Positions 11,400 to 23,893 of a stretch of DNA of 64,000 nt are shown in pieces. The notes below the pieces were generated by a model that saw only the letters and a program-made list of their open reading frames with translations, ran no database searches and had not been told where the DNA came from. The position numbers and the translations under genes are program-made. Positions within the stretch are counted from its first letter, which is position 1. Each line of letters starts with the position of its first letter. This DNA comes from Annona cherimola (lineage: Eukaryota > Streptophyta > Magnoliopsida > Magnoliales > Annonaceae), in assembly GCA_030490835.1 (NCBI GenBank), contig CM059972.1, positions 16,655,764 to 16,719,763 on the forward strand. Reading direction: 5' to 3'.

Positions 11400-14300
11400 C
11401 AGTGCAAGGAGGGAGATGAGAAAACACAGTTGGCTAGTGACGCGGATAAGAACATTAAAGAGAAGAAAGAATACACATCTCTCAAAAAATCAAATGGACG
11501 CAGCTCTCATCAGCTCCTGACTAGAGCTTAGAAAACTAGCAAAGAAAAAATCAACCAGGGAAAAATGGAGGCACACAAATCTAAGTTGCTACAGCCAAAG
11601 GAGGGAGAGGGTGTTTTCCGCATTTGCAATTGTGTGCGTGTGGATATGGAGTTATTTTATTTTATTTTTATGATAAAAAAAATGGTTGGTGATGAAGTGA
11701 CGGAGGATGTGAGCAGAGAGGGGTCAAGCGGTGGAAGAGTGGGCGGAGAGAGTTTCTTTTTAGATTTTCATAATTCATTAGTCATGAGGACGTTACGGAA
11801 AAGAGGGAGGTGGGGAGAGAGTTGAAGGCAGAGATAAGGGCCAGCTTTCTTTCTATCTTTTCATTCGGAGATTTTCTGAAGAAATAATGCATGAAAAAAA
11901 TTTCGGTCTTTGCTTGGAATGAAAAAAATTCAATTTTTTAAGAGAAGGATTACTTAATATAGAATGCAAACTATATGGCGATAGGATTATAAAATCATCT
12001 AATGATTATATTTTCTGGCTTTGGATTAGGCGATCTGAATTTCGTCTTTTTGTTCCTTCTTAATTATGTTCATGAGAGGAAAAACTAAGAATGAGACTAA
12101 ATCCAATAGACGTTAAGCCTAAATAAGTGGCGCAATAGATGTTTCCTCTTATCTTTTCCCCCGTCTATGTCACCAGCCCCTTCCTTTTCTGACCTTCGTT
12201 CTTGTGCCGCATTAGACGCAAAGCTTCTGTAAATCCCATGGCTCTCCTTATTTGGACGAAATCAAGGGGTTGGATCGATTTATCGTAATATAATATGTCG
12301 CATATAATCATGTCTCATCAAGAATAAGGATCAAAAGATAGAGGCGTGATTTTTTTTATAAGTATGTATTTACAATCATCTCAAATTTTCCTTCCAACAA
12401 TCTACTTAAATCCGACGAGATTTCTATTTTTTGCTACATTATCTGCGGGTGGATACTCCTATGATGAACAGAGAGACAATGCTTCACACTCCACCACTTC
12501 ATGCGGGTACACATTACAAATGAAAAACCTAAAGTATATATAGTATACACAAGCTAACCAACTAGACACATGTCAAGCCCAGCTCAAGCCGCATGCCCTT
12601 GGTTCTCTCTTGTAAAGACATATGTCGCAAACATGTCGCACACATGTCTTACATCAAGAAGCCCACATATCCTCCCAGAATATGTCTCCCTCCTTTTTGT
12701 ATCAAGGAGTTGGTTATGACTAAGTCTCCCACTTTCTAAGGAAGTGACTTAGTTATCAAGGACTTGGTCCAAGCCTTTCCACATGTACACCATGTAAGTG
12801 CCACACATATAGTAGTAGTCCACGTCATCGCCACATGATTGCCGTTTAACAGTCCTTGCCTGCCACGTGTTTAGCCCACTTGGTATGAACCTCACTGCTC
12901 CTACTCAGCAAGATCCTCAATGCATCACTACCTACGTGCAACGTGCATTACTGATGTGATCCGCATCCACAACCCGTATTACGTTCATCTCGCATCCACG
13001 ATCATGCACACATGATAGCCTCATGATTCCGCCTTAGTCCCACTTCACGATCCGCCTCGCTCACATCTCATGTCTGCCAAAATTTGAATCATGAACGTGC
13101 AACATCGCGTCTCGTCTTACTCGCCTTGTGTAAGTAAGTAATCCGCATGGATTGTCCGCTCAGCTCCGCACGATCCACTATGTAAGGGTGTTACAATAAG
13201 CCTTATGTAATCTTGTTGCATACATCCGAGCTTCATTTTCTCGGCAGATGCCTAGGTGTCACTTTCTCCTCATATTTGGTGAGAGTTGATCTAAGATGGG
13301 AGCTTATATCTTCCAAATTTTATAGGTGGAGCATGGTGTTTTTATATTGATAATACTTGTAAAAATGTCTCATATACTATTGTAATATCAATTGAGATGA
13401 ATATAAATATATCAATAATAAAAAAATTGTAATCCGCCACCAACTAGGATAACCTAGTTGATGGCAGCAGCGGTTTGTCGGCTGTCGGACAGGATTTTGA
13501 AACCCACTCTATGCAGTTTGGCATAGGATTTTGTTCCCCTTTGTTTGTCTCATTGCTAATGCGGGTATTTATAATTGGTCCCCCTTAGTATAAGAGTATT
13601 TACAAGATGTTCCCATATGGTGAGAGTTGTGAATGAGCCTTAGTTGCAATATCAAGATATCGCAGTATATATAGTAACAATAAAAAAAATTTACAATCCA
13701 CATTCTGGCTGCATCATTGTGGAGGTACATAGTAGATTGAAGATGTGTTGCTGTGAAGAGATACCAAAAGAAAAACCAAGCAGAAGAGTTGCAAGTAGGC
13801 ACTAGCGGACTAGATAGAGGGCAATTAGATCATTAAAATAAACCTTATTATTTATATTTTAATTAGTTATCTCTTTTCAATTAGTTATATTTAATTTCTA
13901 ACATTTTAAATCAATTAAAAAGTTATAGAAGGAAGAACAAAATCACGCTTCTTTGACCAAAAGTCTCACAAATAAAATTACATTTTTAATGTTTTGTAAA
14001 TAGTAAAATATCTAAGCTTTCTTTTTACGTGAAATTTGGTGCTGTAAATCTTATAATTTGTACTTTAATTAATCATTCCACATTGAAGTACATTTTAACG
14101 TATGTTCAAATCTTCTTCCTCCAGAAGCCTTGTAATTAATTTAAAATGTAAGAAATTAAATGCAACTAATTGAAAAGATATATAATTAATTAAAAAATAA
14201 ATAATAAGGTTTATTTCAATGGCCTGATTTCTCTCCACTTCGTCCACTGGTGCTTGTTCAAAAAATATGCAGCAGATCTTCCGCTTGGTTTTTCTGTTGG

Positions 14301-16012
14301 TATCTGTCCTCAACAATCTCTACTACGACGCAACTGCAATCTGTCGGTGTATCTCCATGGCGACGTAGTTGGAATACATGTTACACTATTTCAACTAGTA
14401 TTACAATCGAGCTCTGAAACACACTGCACCATCTCAACTGTATTACAATCGAGCTCCGAGACACTCACAAAAATTCGGGAAAAAAACAAATTTCACTGCA
14501 AAGTCAATAAGGCAAGTCTCCGACCACTAAGGCAACAAAGGTGGATTGCAACTTTAATTTCTCCTTTTTCCTCCTATGTATTAATTGCATTACCCCTCTC
14601 TTTAGCAACAATCAAGAGCGTGCTGCCATGTGAACAAGCTACTTCCTATGCATTAACTGCTTCATCCAACAGCTCACACCACCTGTTTAAAATGGATGTT
14701 TGTAGTGCAAAAATGGCAACTTAAGAAATCTGTGATATTTCCTATAAAATCATGTTTCTAAAAGATATTAGAGTTGATTTCCAATAAACCCACAACATTT
14801 GCTTCTGGTTATAAATAAACTTATTAAATTTGGAATCTTTAGCATTTACCCATTAAATATATCATTAATATTAAATGTACCCAGAATTTGACGGTCTGTA
14901 TGATGGTCATTAGTATTAATTCGAAATGATGAATGTAACCCCTTTTGCGTCAACCTCTGAAGCGGTTGGTATTCGAAATTTCGGCGTTACGATGCCTCTT
15001 GCACGTCCTCCCCTCGTCTACTCCCTCCTCTCCCTCCTCTCTCTAACAATAGTCTAGCTCAACCCACCTTCTCTCGCCGATTGCCGTGCATTGTCGACTG
15101 CCCTCCTTGACATCTCTGTTCGGATGAGTCGATGAAGATCGGTTGATGATGGTGGGATGCTAGCTACCACCGATTGTGTACACAAGCCAGGGGGTGTAGT
15201 CATTATTCATGGCGTGGAAGAATCCCCATTGGCACCTCAAAATCATTAACCACAAAAACTTCACTTGAATCAGATGGGATGGGAGTTGGAGCAACCCCAT
15301 AGACCAGTGCTGGAGGTGTGCAACAAGAATTGGCACCGCACAGAAAAAGGTTGGCTCAGTGTGCGCAAGGGTTAGGGCCGAAGACGATGGGGCAGAAGAG
15401 AACGTTAGCAGTGTTAATCACTACCTGTCTCAACCCAACACTAGCAACAACTTCCCCTTTAAATCCGGCGACCTCACGCATCGGAAAGCAGAACGTTGCC
15501 ACCTACAAGCAGATCAAGCAAGCAATGATTTCTCCACGAAATCACAACTCGCCAACCCACCGGCATCAACAATCCAACCGATCATAGCAGTGGCCACCCT
15601 CAATGAAAATCTAAGAAGAACTTGATCCACCACACTTGCACAAATCCACTCGAATGATGCTGAAACCCACGTGTCATCTAACATCCCCAAATCCATCAAA
15701 GATCGATAAATCCTCCGCCTAAAAACTCGATTGTTCATCCTCTACTTAGGCCTCCTTTAAATTGAATCACCACCACCCCCTGACCAAACGTCAGAAATTG
15801 CCTCCTTTCCGACATCCCATCTTCCGTAGCACTGATCGGCCGAGCATAGTTTTTTCAACGACGGTTGTGCACAACCCGTCCTCCAAATACAGGCAATCAT
15901 AAAGGCAACCGTACAATCCAGCACACTGCCTCCAGCAAAAAAACTTCTCTGAGTTAAATGACAAGAATTGAATGCATGGCAGGTTTGTTTTTAACGAAAA
16001 TTTTCAAAATTA
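11400..16012. other. Long gene-free stretch
   Basis: Open frames at 11565-11825, 12346-12543, 13569-13802 (minus), 14095-14316 (minus), 14254-14724 and 15318-15738 have no recognisable domain. About 12550-13300 is relatively GC-balanced and could be retrotransposon-derived; no ends were found. A ~41-bp imperfect direct repeat lies at about 14388-14465 ('attacaatcgagctc' twice). 15000-15950 is the most coding-like stretch by composition, but it has stops in all frames that matter. Confidence 0.3.
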
Positions 16013-16314
16013 GGGTGCGTTTGTTTGGCGCAAAAAAATATCAATCAAAATTTTTCAATCCAAAACTTTTCACTCTCCATAATTATTTTATTTTTTAATT
16101 ATTTTTTAATTATTTTTTCACATTTTCCTATACAAACTACCATACTTTTCAATCATTTCTACACAACTACCCATACAACTAACCTATCTATTTTAACTTT
16201 ATTCTCTTTATTCCTCATCATTACTCCTATTATATCACATCATTTTCTATCAATTTGACAACTTCTACTTCAAAAACTTTTCATCAAAAATTTTACCTCT
16301 AACCAAACACACCC
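16013..16314. mobile_element. Tourist-like MITE, 302 bp
   Basis: Starts GGGTGCGTTTGTTTGG and ends CCAAACACACCC, with TTA on both sides (16010-16012 and 16315-16317). A short internal duplication of 'taattattttt' (about 16090-16120) accounts for the extra length. Confidence 0.85.
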
Positions 16315-16317
16315 TTA

Positions 16318-16574
16318 ATACTTTTCATTCTAAAACCTTTCATCCGTAACTATTATATTTTAAAATTATTATTTTTTACATTTTTCTATATAACTATTTT
16401 ATTTTTCAATCATTTCTATACAACTACTCATACAACTAATCTATTTATTTTAATTTTATTCTTTTTATATTTCATTATTGTCATTATCATGTAACGTTAT
16501 TTTCTATCAATTTAACAATTTTTACATTAAAAATTTTTCATACAAAAATTCTATTACTTCTCAAACATACCTTT
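16318..16574. mobile_element. Degenerate Tourist-like MITE next to the previous copy
   Basis: The internal landmarks of the family follow in the same order directly after the intact copy ('caatcatttctataca', 'ttctatcaattt', 'cttctcaaacatacc'). The left terminus is missing and many bases are altered. This is an older copy. Confidence 0.6.
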
Positions 16575-17069
16575 TTATCAACCGCAATGAAAGTACATTG
16601 TTGTAACAAAGCAGCGAGCCATTTGTCTACAATAGCCAGTTGCGGTATTGCTTCCCCTTTTCAATACAACTTTTCCTTTCACTGAAAAATGATGGAATCA
16701 AGTTGTCATACAGAGTAATCCCATCATAGGGTCCTCTTCTCATTGATAATATTCTCTATTATGGAAAAAATTAACGTGCATCATGCGTCGCTCGTCTTTG
16801 CCGAAAATCAGTGGCAATGAGTAACTCAAACCGAGAGAATTCCATCAAGTGATGGAATTCATCGCAGTGTGAGTGGATAGAGATGGAATTCCAGCAAGAA
16901 GAAAGAAGAAGAGAAGGAACACATTTGATTTTGATTAACTTGACTTCATCTCCTCTCCTTGCCTGTTCACTGTTTTTCAGTTGTTTTTTAGTATCAATTT
17001 TTTCAAACCTCTTCACTGTTTTCTGGTAGCAATTTTTTCAAACCGGTCTCCAAAAACATATTTTCCTTA

Positions 17070-17250
17070 TTTTTTCAAAAAAATAACTTAAATATCTCTG
17101 TATTTAAAAATCCAAAATAAATATATACACATATTCAAAAATGTAAAACTTAATCTATCGATTAAATATAACTAGATTAACCTTTTTATAAAAAAATTCC
17201 AAAAAAATTGAAAAAAAATATATGTTTGGATTAGTCTGAAGTTGTCGAAT
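17070..17250. mobile_element. Right half of a hairpin MITE
   Basis: Contains 'aaaaatccaaaataaata' and 'attaaatataactagattaa', the right-arm core shared with the elements at 23894, 24322 and 54038. No left arm is present, so this is a deletion remnant. Confidence 0.5.
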
Positions 17251-17359
17251 TTCAAACTAGCGTAAAAGATCATTCGGCCTTTTTAATTTGTCAATATCAA
17301 AGCTACAACAACATTACAAAAATGAAATGAATGAAATGTATCTTTTTCATTCAAGGCAA

Positions 17360-17475
17360 TTTGGTGATCTACAAATATAACAACCAGCCAAAATAACTCC
17401 GTTTGCTACTTAACTAATTTGGTCATCTACAAATACAACAACCAGCCAAAATAACTCCATTTGCTACTTAACTAA
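17360..17475. repeat. 58-bp direct repeat, two copies
   Basis: Unit 1 is 17360-17417 and unit 2 is 17418-17475. The units start 'tttggtgatctacaaata' and 'tttggtcatctacaaata', and differ at only a few positions. A local tandem duplication; no function is visible. Confidence 0.8.
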
Positions 17476-17493
17476 CGGTCCGGTATATTTGAT

Positions 17494-17895
17494 GAGGAGT
17501 GATTCTATTAGCCCGGGCTAAGTAAATGGCCCACTTAGCCCACCTCAAAAAACCTATTTAAAATAATTTTTTTTTGTTTATTTCTTTATACACTTGTTTA
17601 TCTAAGTGTATTTAACATATAGACCGAATTTTACCATTTTTGGAAATGTGCATATATGTTTTTTAGATTTTTGAAAATAAGGGTATTTTAAATGCATATA
17701 TACACATAGATGTTTGAAAATCTCAAAAAAATAGATAAACATATTCAAAAATGGTAAAACTTGGTCTATATGTTAAATACACTTAGATAAACAAGTACAT
17801 GAAAAAAAAAGTAAAAAAAAATTTATTGTAAATAGGTTTTTGGAAGTGGGCTAAGTGGACCATTTACTTAGCCCGGGCTAATAGAATCACTCCTC
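17494..17895. mobile_element. Hairpin MITE, Mutator type (402 bp)
   Basis: Exact 9-bp target duplication ATATTTGAT at 17485-17493 and 17896-17904. The termini are inverted copies: GAGGAGTGATTCTATTAGCC at the left, and its complement at the right. Just inside each end sits the self-palindrome TTAGCCCGGGCTAA. The inner arms carry 'gtttatctaagtgtattt' and 'ttttaccatttttgg', the shared core of the superfamily. The element has no open frame. Nine-base duplications and long inverted repeats are the signature of Mutator-like elements. Confidence 0.9.
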
Positions 17896-17907
17896 ATATT
17901 TGATATT

Positions 17908-18262
17908 GAGAAGTGATTCTATTAACTTGGGTTAAATAATGACTTCCTTAACCCACTTCAAAAAACCCGTTTAAAAGACATTTTTTTTTAACCTTTTTCC
18001 ATAAACTTGTTAATATAGATATATTTAACTTATAAATCAAGTTTTACCATTTTTGTATATGTGTATATATTTTTTAATATTTTTAAACGTAGGGGTATTA
18101 TAGCCATTTTCAACCATTGAAAACGACTAAAATATCTCTATGTTTAAAAATCTAAAAAATATATATATAAATATTCAAAAATGGTAAATTTTAATTTATA
18201 TGTTAAATACACTTAGATAAACAAGTTTATACAAAAGCAAAATTTTTTTTTTTTTTTGTATA
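17908..18262. mobile_element. Second hairpin MITE copy, right end lost
   Basis: Begins GAGAAGTGATTCTATTAACT, matching the terminus of the neighbour at 17494, and repeats its arm order with the shared core. The right arm stops at a T-rich tract near 18240-18260 without a terminus. It lies only 3 bp beyond the target duplication of the previous element. Confidence 0.7.
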
Positions 18263-19040
18263 TTTAATGGGTATATATGAAAATTTTCAAACTAATGGGC
18301 ATATTTGTAATTAAGAGCAAAGATTATGGGTATATTTAAAATTAACCGTATAAATTATATTACATAGGAAATGATGGATAATTTGACATCCCAAAAAAAA
18401 ATTGAGATGAGGCGATGGCAACAGTTGTGCCGATGAACAATGTGCTAGATAAATACCTTCATTTCATAGCATCATCTAAATAAAAATCTATAAAATTTTG
18501 TTCACCACGACCCAATCGATTTGTCACTTCCTCCAAAGCCAGCATTGAAATTTGGATACATGTTCAGAACAGCTCCCATGATTTCATTGCTAAGAAAATG
18601 GATAGGAAGATCAAATATATCTTTCAGAGAGTAGCAAGGAAGAAATTATTGGAAGAAGTGTATTGCATATGTTTCTCCTTTGAGATGACTCTAGTTAAAT
18701 CTCTCCCCGTCGTCTCTACTCGTCTCAATCTCATCATAGGCCATGTGGTCACTCCCTCATCCATTGGCACTGGAGCCCTTGTGATGGGTATGCGTCGGAC
18801 AGCTGAAAATGCTTCATTGAGACGAGCAACACGCACCATGACCTGAGATGCTTTCTGCAGAGATTTTACATCTATTAGAAAAGGACAGTTTGGTGTCACC
18901 GCTTGAATGCCCAAGTGGCTGACATAGGTGTGTGTAGAGAATGTGAGTGAGACTGAGAGATCTAAGGTTCAAATGTTGAATAGAGGCAGTGGCTTTGTTA
19001 CCCTGCCCATGGAGTGCAACCTGTCAGGTCACATGATAAA

Positions 19041-19098
19041 AAAAGCATAGTTTTGACATTATCAAAAAAAAAAAAAGGAAAAGAAAAGAGTAGTTTTG
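19041..19098 (+). mobile_element. Tail-only micro-retroposon, about 15-bp duplication
   Basis: AAAAGCATAGTTTTG (19041-19055) and AAAAGAGTAGTTTTG (19084-19098) agree at 13 of 15 positions. The 28-bp insert is 'acattatc', a run of A and 'ggaaaag'. It lies in the intron of the DUF6821-like gene. Confidence 0.6.
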
Positions 19099-20292
19099 GT
19101 AATTGTGGCCTGTGACAATAAACATACAGCCATTTGAAGCCTAGGCTCTCGGATGGCTAAAAGCAATGGTCAAAATAAAAGAACACAATGCAAGGCCCAA
19201 GTTATGTTAAGAGGATAGAACACAAATGGAGGTGCATGTGTTAGGGCCAGCCACATACTTGCATTGACAGGCAGACCTTTATTGTCAGGATAACATTCAT
19301 TTATTTCTTGCTGAACAGCAAACATGATTAATTAAAAACTCTTCCAATACTCGTTTGTATTTGGCTCACTAAAAGAGTCCAAGTTGCTGTAACAGTACTA
19401 CAGGACTGATTAAATGGAATCGATTTCCTTTACAGACATATCATTTGAAATGAACCAGTGATGCCTACAAAAGCACAGGATCCAGGATCCCATCCAACAC
19501 CTAATTTATGTGTATAATTTCATGCCAACTAAGGGTCTCATGCAAGATGCAGTTTAACAAATTAAATTAGGGCCACAATTGCCATAAAAAATTTTATTCT
19601 TTTATGGAGCTAGGAGAAAAGAGTCATAAACAAAGACACCTTAGATCCAGGTCCAAGCCACGAAATCCTAATCCTAACAAGGAATTAAGGACATGGTGAT
19701 TCATGTGCAACTGTAGGATCATGATCCTAAAAGGAATGCCCCATTTCATAGTGAGAATGTGCATAATCTTAGTCTGGTCTGGTCTAGTCTAGTATGGAAT
19801 GGATTCACAAACTGATGATCAAATCAATTCCATGATTACAAGTTCGTAACCTCAGCCACTCCCATTTTAAAGGGAATAGATCTACTCATTATTTTATTTC
19901 AGTTAATAAAAAGGAACCTGCAACAAGAAATAGACAGTGGAAAATGGTTCAGGATACCCTGAACCGTTGAAATACATCCAACTGAAAGGGTAATTGGAAT
20001 GCATTTTAGGCATCATAGTACTTGCACAGTCCCACAGGGATAAAACTTCCAAAACATATCTAATGAAAAGGGTAACTGGAATGCATGATTGGTGCTGTAG
20101 CTCTCATCCATGAAGAACATAATACTGTAAAGCCTTATCCTTCTCTTTCCTCCACAAACTTTTGCATGGAAGCCATATGATTGCTGATTGATTATTTTGC
20201 TGGTTTTTCTCATCCCTGTTTTTGCACTGTACCCTTCCTGTAGAAAGGACATGATTACTACTAATGGCTTAATCTGAGTTGTTGACCAGCAT

Positions 20293-21087
20293 CAGTGTTT
20301 TAAAAACTGGCCTGAACAGCCCAGTTTGCTCGGTCCACTGCCGACCATTGAAAATGTGGTTCGGTTCACTCACGGTTTTCAATTTTTTTAAGGAAACCGG
20401 AAAAACTGTGCCGTCAGACCTTAAAATCTGGCATAACAGCGGTATGGTCCAACTGTAGAAGCAGAAAACTTTTGACTGACGCAAGCAGGCCTGGTGAGCT
20501 TTCATGGCAGAACTGACTTACAAACCGAATCATATAAGGTGTGTTTGGAAAGTGATAAAACTCTTAATGAAAAGTTTTTGAAATGACAGAAAATAATATG
20601 ATATAACAGGAGTAATGATGAGAAGTAAAGATAATAAAGTTAAAGAGACATTTAGATGTATTGGTAGTTGTATAAAAATGATTGAAAAATATAGTAGTTT
20701 TAAGGGAAGAAGTGGAAAAATAATTAAAAAATATGGTAGTTGTAGAGAGTAAAAAGTTTTAGATTGAAAAGTTTTTAGTTCTAACAAACACCCCTATAAT
20801 ATGTACTTCTTCTTCTTTTTTTTTTAAAAAAAGAAATTATCAGCCCTTCTTCTCAACAAATTGAAGCACATTCTAACATCCGACATATAGGTTTTAGAAA
20901 ATATTATTAACACTGCTTCTTGGTTGATTATTTTCAGATTTTGGGCATGCTACTTTTTAAGTCATATTTTAAAATAAGATTTCCACACCATGTCATCTTA
21001 TTTTACGGTTCAACCACCGGTTGAACTGGTCAGACTTGAACTAGACATCAAAATGTTTTAATTAACGGTTTGGTTTTTACAATATTG
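20293..21087. mobile_element. Degenerate hAT-type element carrying a Tourist MITE
   Basis: The left end CAGTGTTTTAAAAACTGG and right end ...GGTTTTTACAATATTG are inverted partners of the hAT family at 5158 and 29505. The flanks ACCAGCAT and ACCAATAT (20285-20292 and 21088-21095) match at 6 of 8 positions, an aged 8-bp duplication. It lies in the intron of the DUF6821-like gene and hosts the MITE at 20538-20794. Confidence 0.7.
20538..20794. mobile_element. Tourist-like MITE nested in a hAT element
   Basis: Left GGTGTGTTTGG, right CAAACACCCC, with the usual internal landmarks. The flanks contain TAA/TATAA, so the 3-bp duplication is unclear. It is younger than the hAT element that contains it. 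Confidence 0.8.
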
Positions 21088-21237
21088 ACCAATATAATAT
21101 TCGTTGTAGACAAAGGCTTGAATGAGAAGGCTCTATCAAATCTTACTTTTCTATTCCTAGTTTCCATTACCAAACGACATATTTATCACTTAAAAGAAAA
21201 AAGAAAAAAGAGGCTGATATGTATATATTATATATAT

Positions 21238-21510
21238 GGGTAATAATCATATGCTACTAGTAATAACTTAACTTTGTTTTGTATATTTTAAAAAACCTGA
21301 ACCATTTACAATATTCTTTCATGTGCATATATCTTATGATGCCAAAATTCACTTCGATTGAAAAAATCTAAACCATGCGTATTCCAATGGAAGTGAGTTT
21401 TGGCATCATAAATATAAGCATATTAAAGAATATTGTAAATGGTTCAGATTTAGAGAAAAATATTTTTTAAATATAGATTCATAGAATGCAAAGTAATGAT
21501 CATTACCCTA
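21238..21510. mobile_element. Fold-back MITE, about 270 bp
   Basis: The ends 'gggtaataatcat' and 'atgatcattaccc' are inverted partners. Inside, 'ctgaaccatttacaatattc' pairs with 'gaatattgtaaatggttcag', and 'gatgccaaaattcacttc' pairs with 'gaagtgagttttggcatc'. Both flanks are TA repeats, so the target duplication cannot be read. It lies in the DUF6821-like gene intron. Confidence 0.75.
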
Positions 21511-23425
21511 TATATATGCATATATCTTATGAGACCAGCTTAATGAATTTAAATTCATGGAACCTCTCCATTTGGGGCTATATTGATAATTATACGAAAT
21601 TCCCTCTACCCATTGTATTTAAATTATTTGTTTAATGAGAAAATCAAGTCTTATCCATATCAAACCATAAGATGGAGCCCATCCGTTTAAAGTGTAAAAT
21701 GAAAGTAATAAATTTGTTTGCTTTATAGACCAATTTCAAAGGTGATATTCTGTTAATTCAACATCTAAAGCATTTTTAGCGTAGAAGGGTTTGTTAGAGT
21801 GCTTATAGTGTAACTAGTCCTAAAAAATGATAGGTACAACTATAATTCAAGATTCATCATCATGTAATTACTGTTCCTACTAACTGGAGTCAGTCACGGC
21901 CTACATGAATAGTATTTGGTTTCGTGTTCAAAGAATAACGACAGACAGATGATGAAAGCCACCAGTCATCTGATCAAATAAGGCTTCATTTGGCCACACG
22001 GTGACCAGGAGAAAAGTCCATTCCCCAATTGTTGAATGTGTTTGGCAATTCTAAAATTCACATGATCTCCTAAAAATAGGAACCAAAAGTGGAAATTTTA
22101 CGTTTTGCAGAAAGCAAAATTAATAGCTTCCCACAAATGAATGGTACATTGGGCATGTTCTGCGGATTAAATGGTGTGCCAAATGAAGTCTAATTGTTTG
22201 AAACAACCAAAATTCCAAAGCACCAAAACCAACAAAATCAAATAGTTAACATGAAAACAATGTATACCTGTGATATTCAAATAAGCAAAATCAATGACAC
22301 CAAACATAAGACGAGAATCTATCATGTTGAAAGCATAAAGAAAACAAACAGAAAGGTTTCAGCGCATAAGATTATAAGTTTCTAGAAAAGCGCAAGACTC
22401 ACTAAAGGAGCATAGAATCTCACCTTCTCATCAACGCTAACATTGAGACGAATGCTTTGCGCCCTTCTTTTCATTCTGTACAATCTCTTTCGCAGAATAA
22501 CAATCACCAAGACAGCTGCAGCAATCGATATGGACCAAACAGGACTAACCCCGAAAGCACAGAATTTCAGAAACTCCGAAGGAAATTTCCACTACATTGC
22601 CACCTTCTTCTCTCTATCACCTGCTTTCACCTCACCAGCAGCAACATTTGGAACTGGTAATGATCCAATTTTGGACCATTCAGCAGAATCAGACACTTCT
22701 CCCTCTTCTCCCTCTGCAGAACCACCCTTGAGAACCCCTGACTCCCCAGCAACCAGCAAATCTCTACCAGAATTCAACAAACAATCATCTGTTTGGCGGC
22801 TCTCAATTGCAATTTTCTCACTCTCTTGTTTGAAAACCATCGGATCATCAATGCACAAATCCGGCCAGAACTCTTGAAAGTTCTTTGGCTCTATCTCAGA
22901 ACCTGCAATTTCTCCAGTTCCTTGCGAACCGACCTCGCTTTCCGTATCATCCCCCATATCTAATTCATCACATCCTCCATCTTTCCGGCGAACGACAGCA
23001 GTAGCAGCAGAACTCGACAAAAAGCCATCCGCTTTCCCACCTGAAACCTCGATTCCTCTCGAATCCATTTCTCTCTCCGCATCACCACCAGTCCCCACGT
23101 CCCTTTTCTCCTCAAATTAACTAACTTTCCAGTCACCACCTCCCAATTCCCCATGCGAAATATCAGTTCCTTCAACACCCATTACGACGTTCGCACCAGC
23201 TTCATTTCTAGAACCCAGAACCACATCAAGTGACGTCGAATTACCCGATTCCTCTAGATCCACCACACCCGATTTCTTCCCATGATGGATTGCGAAGTAA
23301 TCCGACCTAATCACGCCGCTGGAGTTGCTTCCGATCAAATCGATGATCCTCAAAGGGGAATTGGGCCCGGGCGCGGGAACGGAATTCTCGTCGGGAATTT
23401 GGAGATCTCCTCTTGGCCCTTCCAT

Positions 23426-23893
23426 GGCGGTAACAAATGACGATGGAGAGATCAGAGCGAGCTTAAAATCCAAGAATGGTATCGAAACCCAGCTGCAGAG
23501 ACAAGAAAAAAGGAACACGCAAAAGAACAATGCAAGCTCTCAACTGACTGATGTGTGAGGTCTAGATTCGACTGCAGAATCTACGCTCCGTCAGCCCGCC
23601 ATCGATTGACTGATTGTTTGACTGCCAATCCATCCGGCTGCTTTCCAAAATGAGAAAGCATTATGCATGCATGCAAGTTTTCCGGTTTCTTCCATTGTTC
23701 CACCCGCGCCTTGAAAAATCTCACAACTTTTTTTTTTTTTTTTTTTTTCAAATACAAAATTGTACTACCGTTTTTAATTTCTTGTTCTGTTCGACTGCAA
23801 CCAGTTCCATCCCCGTGGTGTTCCGTACACGCAAGCTCACTGTATTGCTTCAGTTTGAGAAGGGGAGTAAAAGAAGCAGACGCTATATTATAT
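23426..23893. other. Upstream region of the DUF6821-like gene
   Basis: Minus-strand promoter zone. It contains a long T tract at about 23729-23750 (A tract on the gene strand). A possible leader extends to 23530, where the frame stays open without a stop. The hairpin MITE pair begins at 23894. Confidence 0.4.

Larger units (their letters stand above)
18624..23425 (-). pseudogene. DUF6821-like membrane-anchored protein gene with two in-frame stops
   Basis: Exon 1 is 23425-22424 (334 codons, phase-0 donor AAG|GTGAGA) and exon 2 is 18854-18624 (acceptor CTGCAG|AAAGCA). The start MEGPRGDLQIP lies at 23425. The N-terminal two-thirds is acidic and low-complexity. Near the end of exon 1 comes WKFPSEFLKFCAFGVSPVWS, a single membrane segment (SISIAAAVLVIVIL) and a basic stretch RKRLYRMKRR. 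Exon 2 gives ARLNEAFSAVRRIPITRAPV, the conserved tail of a plant-specific family that I associate with DUF6821 (from memory). Two stops interrupt an otherwise continuous frame: TAA at 23119-23117, and TAG at 22594-22592 just before the conserved WK, where relatives have a second Trp, so a one-base TGG-to-TAG change is likely. Exon 2 also runs about 30 codons beyond the usual end. The 3.6-kb intron holds a hAT and a Tourist MITE. Function unknown. Confidence 0.7.

Noticed and set aside
12550..13300. A second LTR or solo LTR
   Set aside because: The composition is suggestive, but no TG...CA ends with a 5-bp duplication could be found.
14254..14724. A 156-codon frame
   Set aside because: No recognisable domain, no promoter or splice signals, and it contains an internal DNA repeat. 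Not convincing as a gene.
22443..22877. Plus-strand frames opposite the DUF6821-like exon 1 (also 22457-22660, 23325-23558)
   Set aside because: They are antisense shadows of the minus-strand exon, which has conserved family motifs.
23729..23750. Another tail-only micro-retroposon at the T22 tract
   Set aside because: No flanking direct repeat of useful length could be found, so it may be a simple homopolymer.
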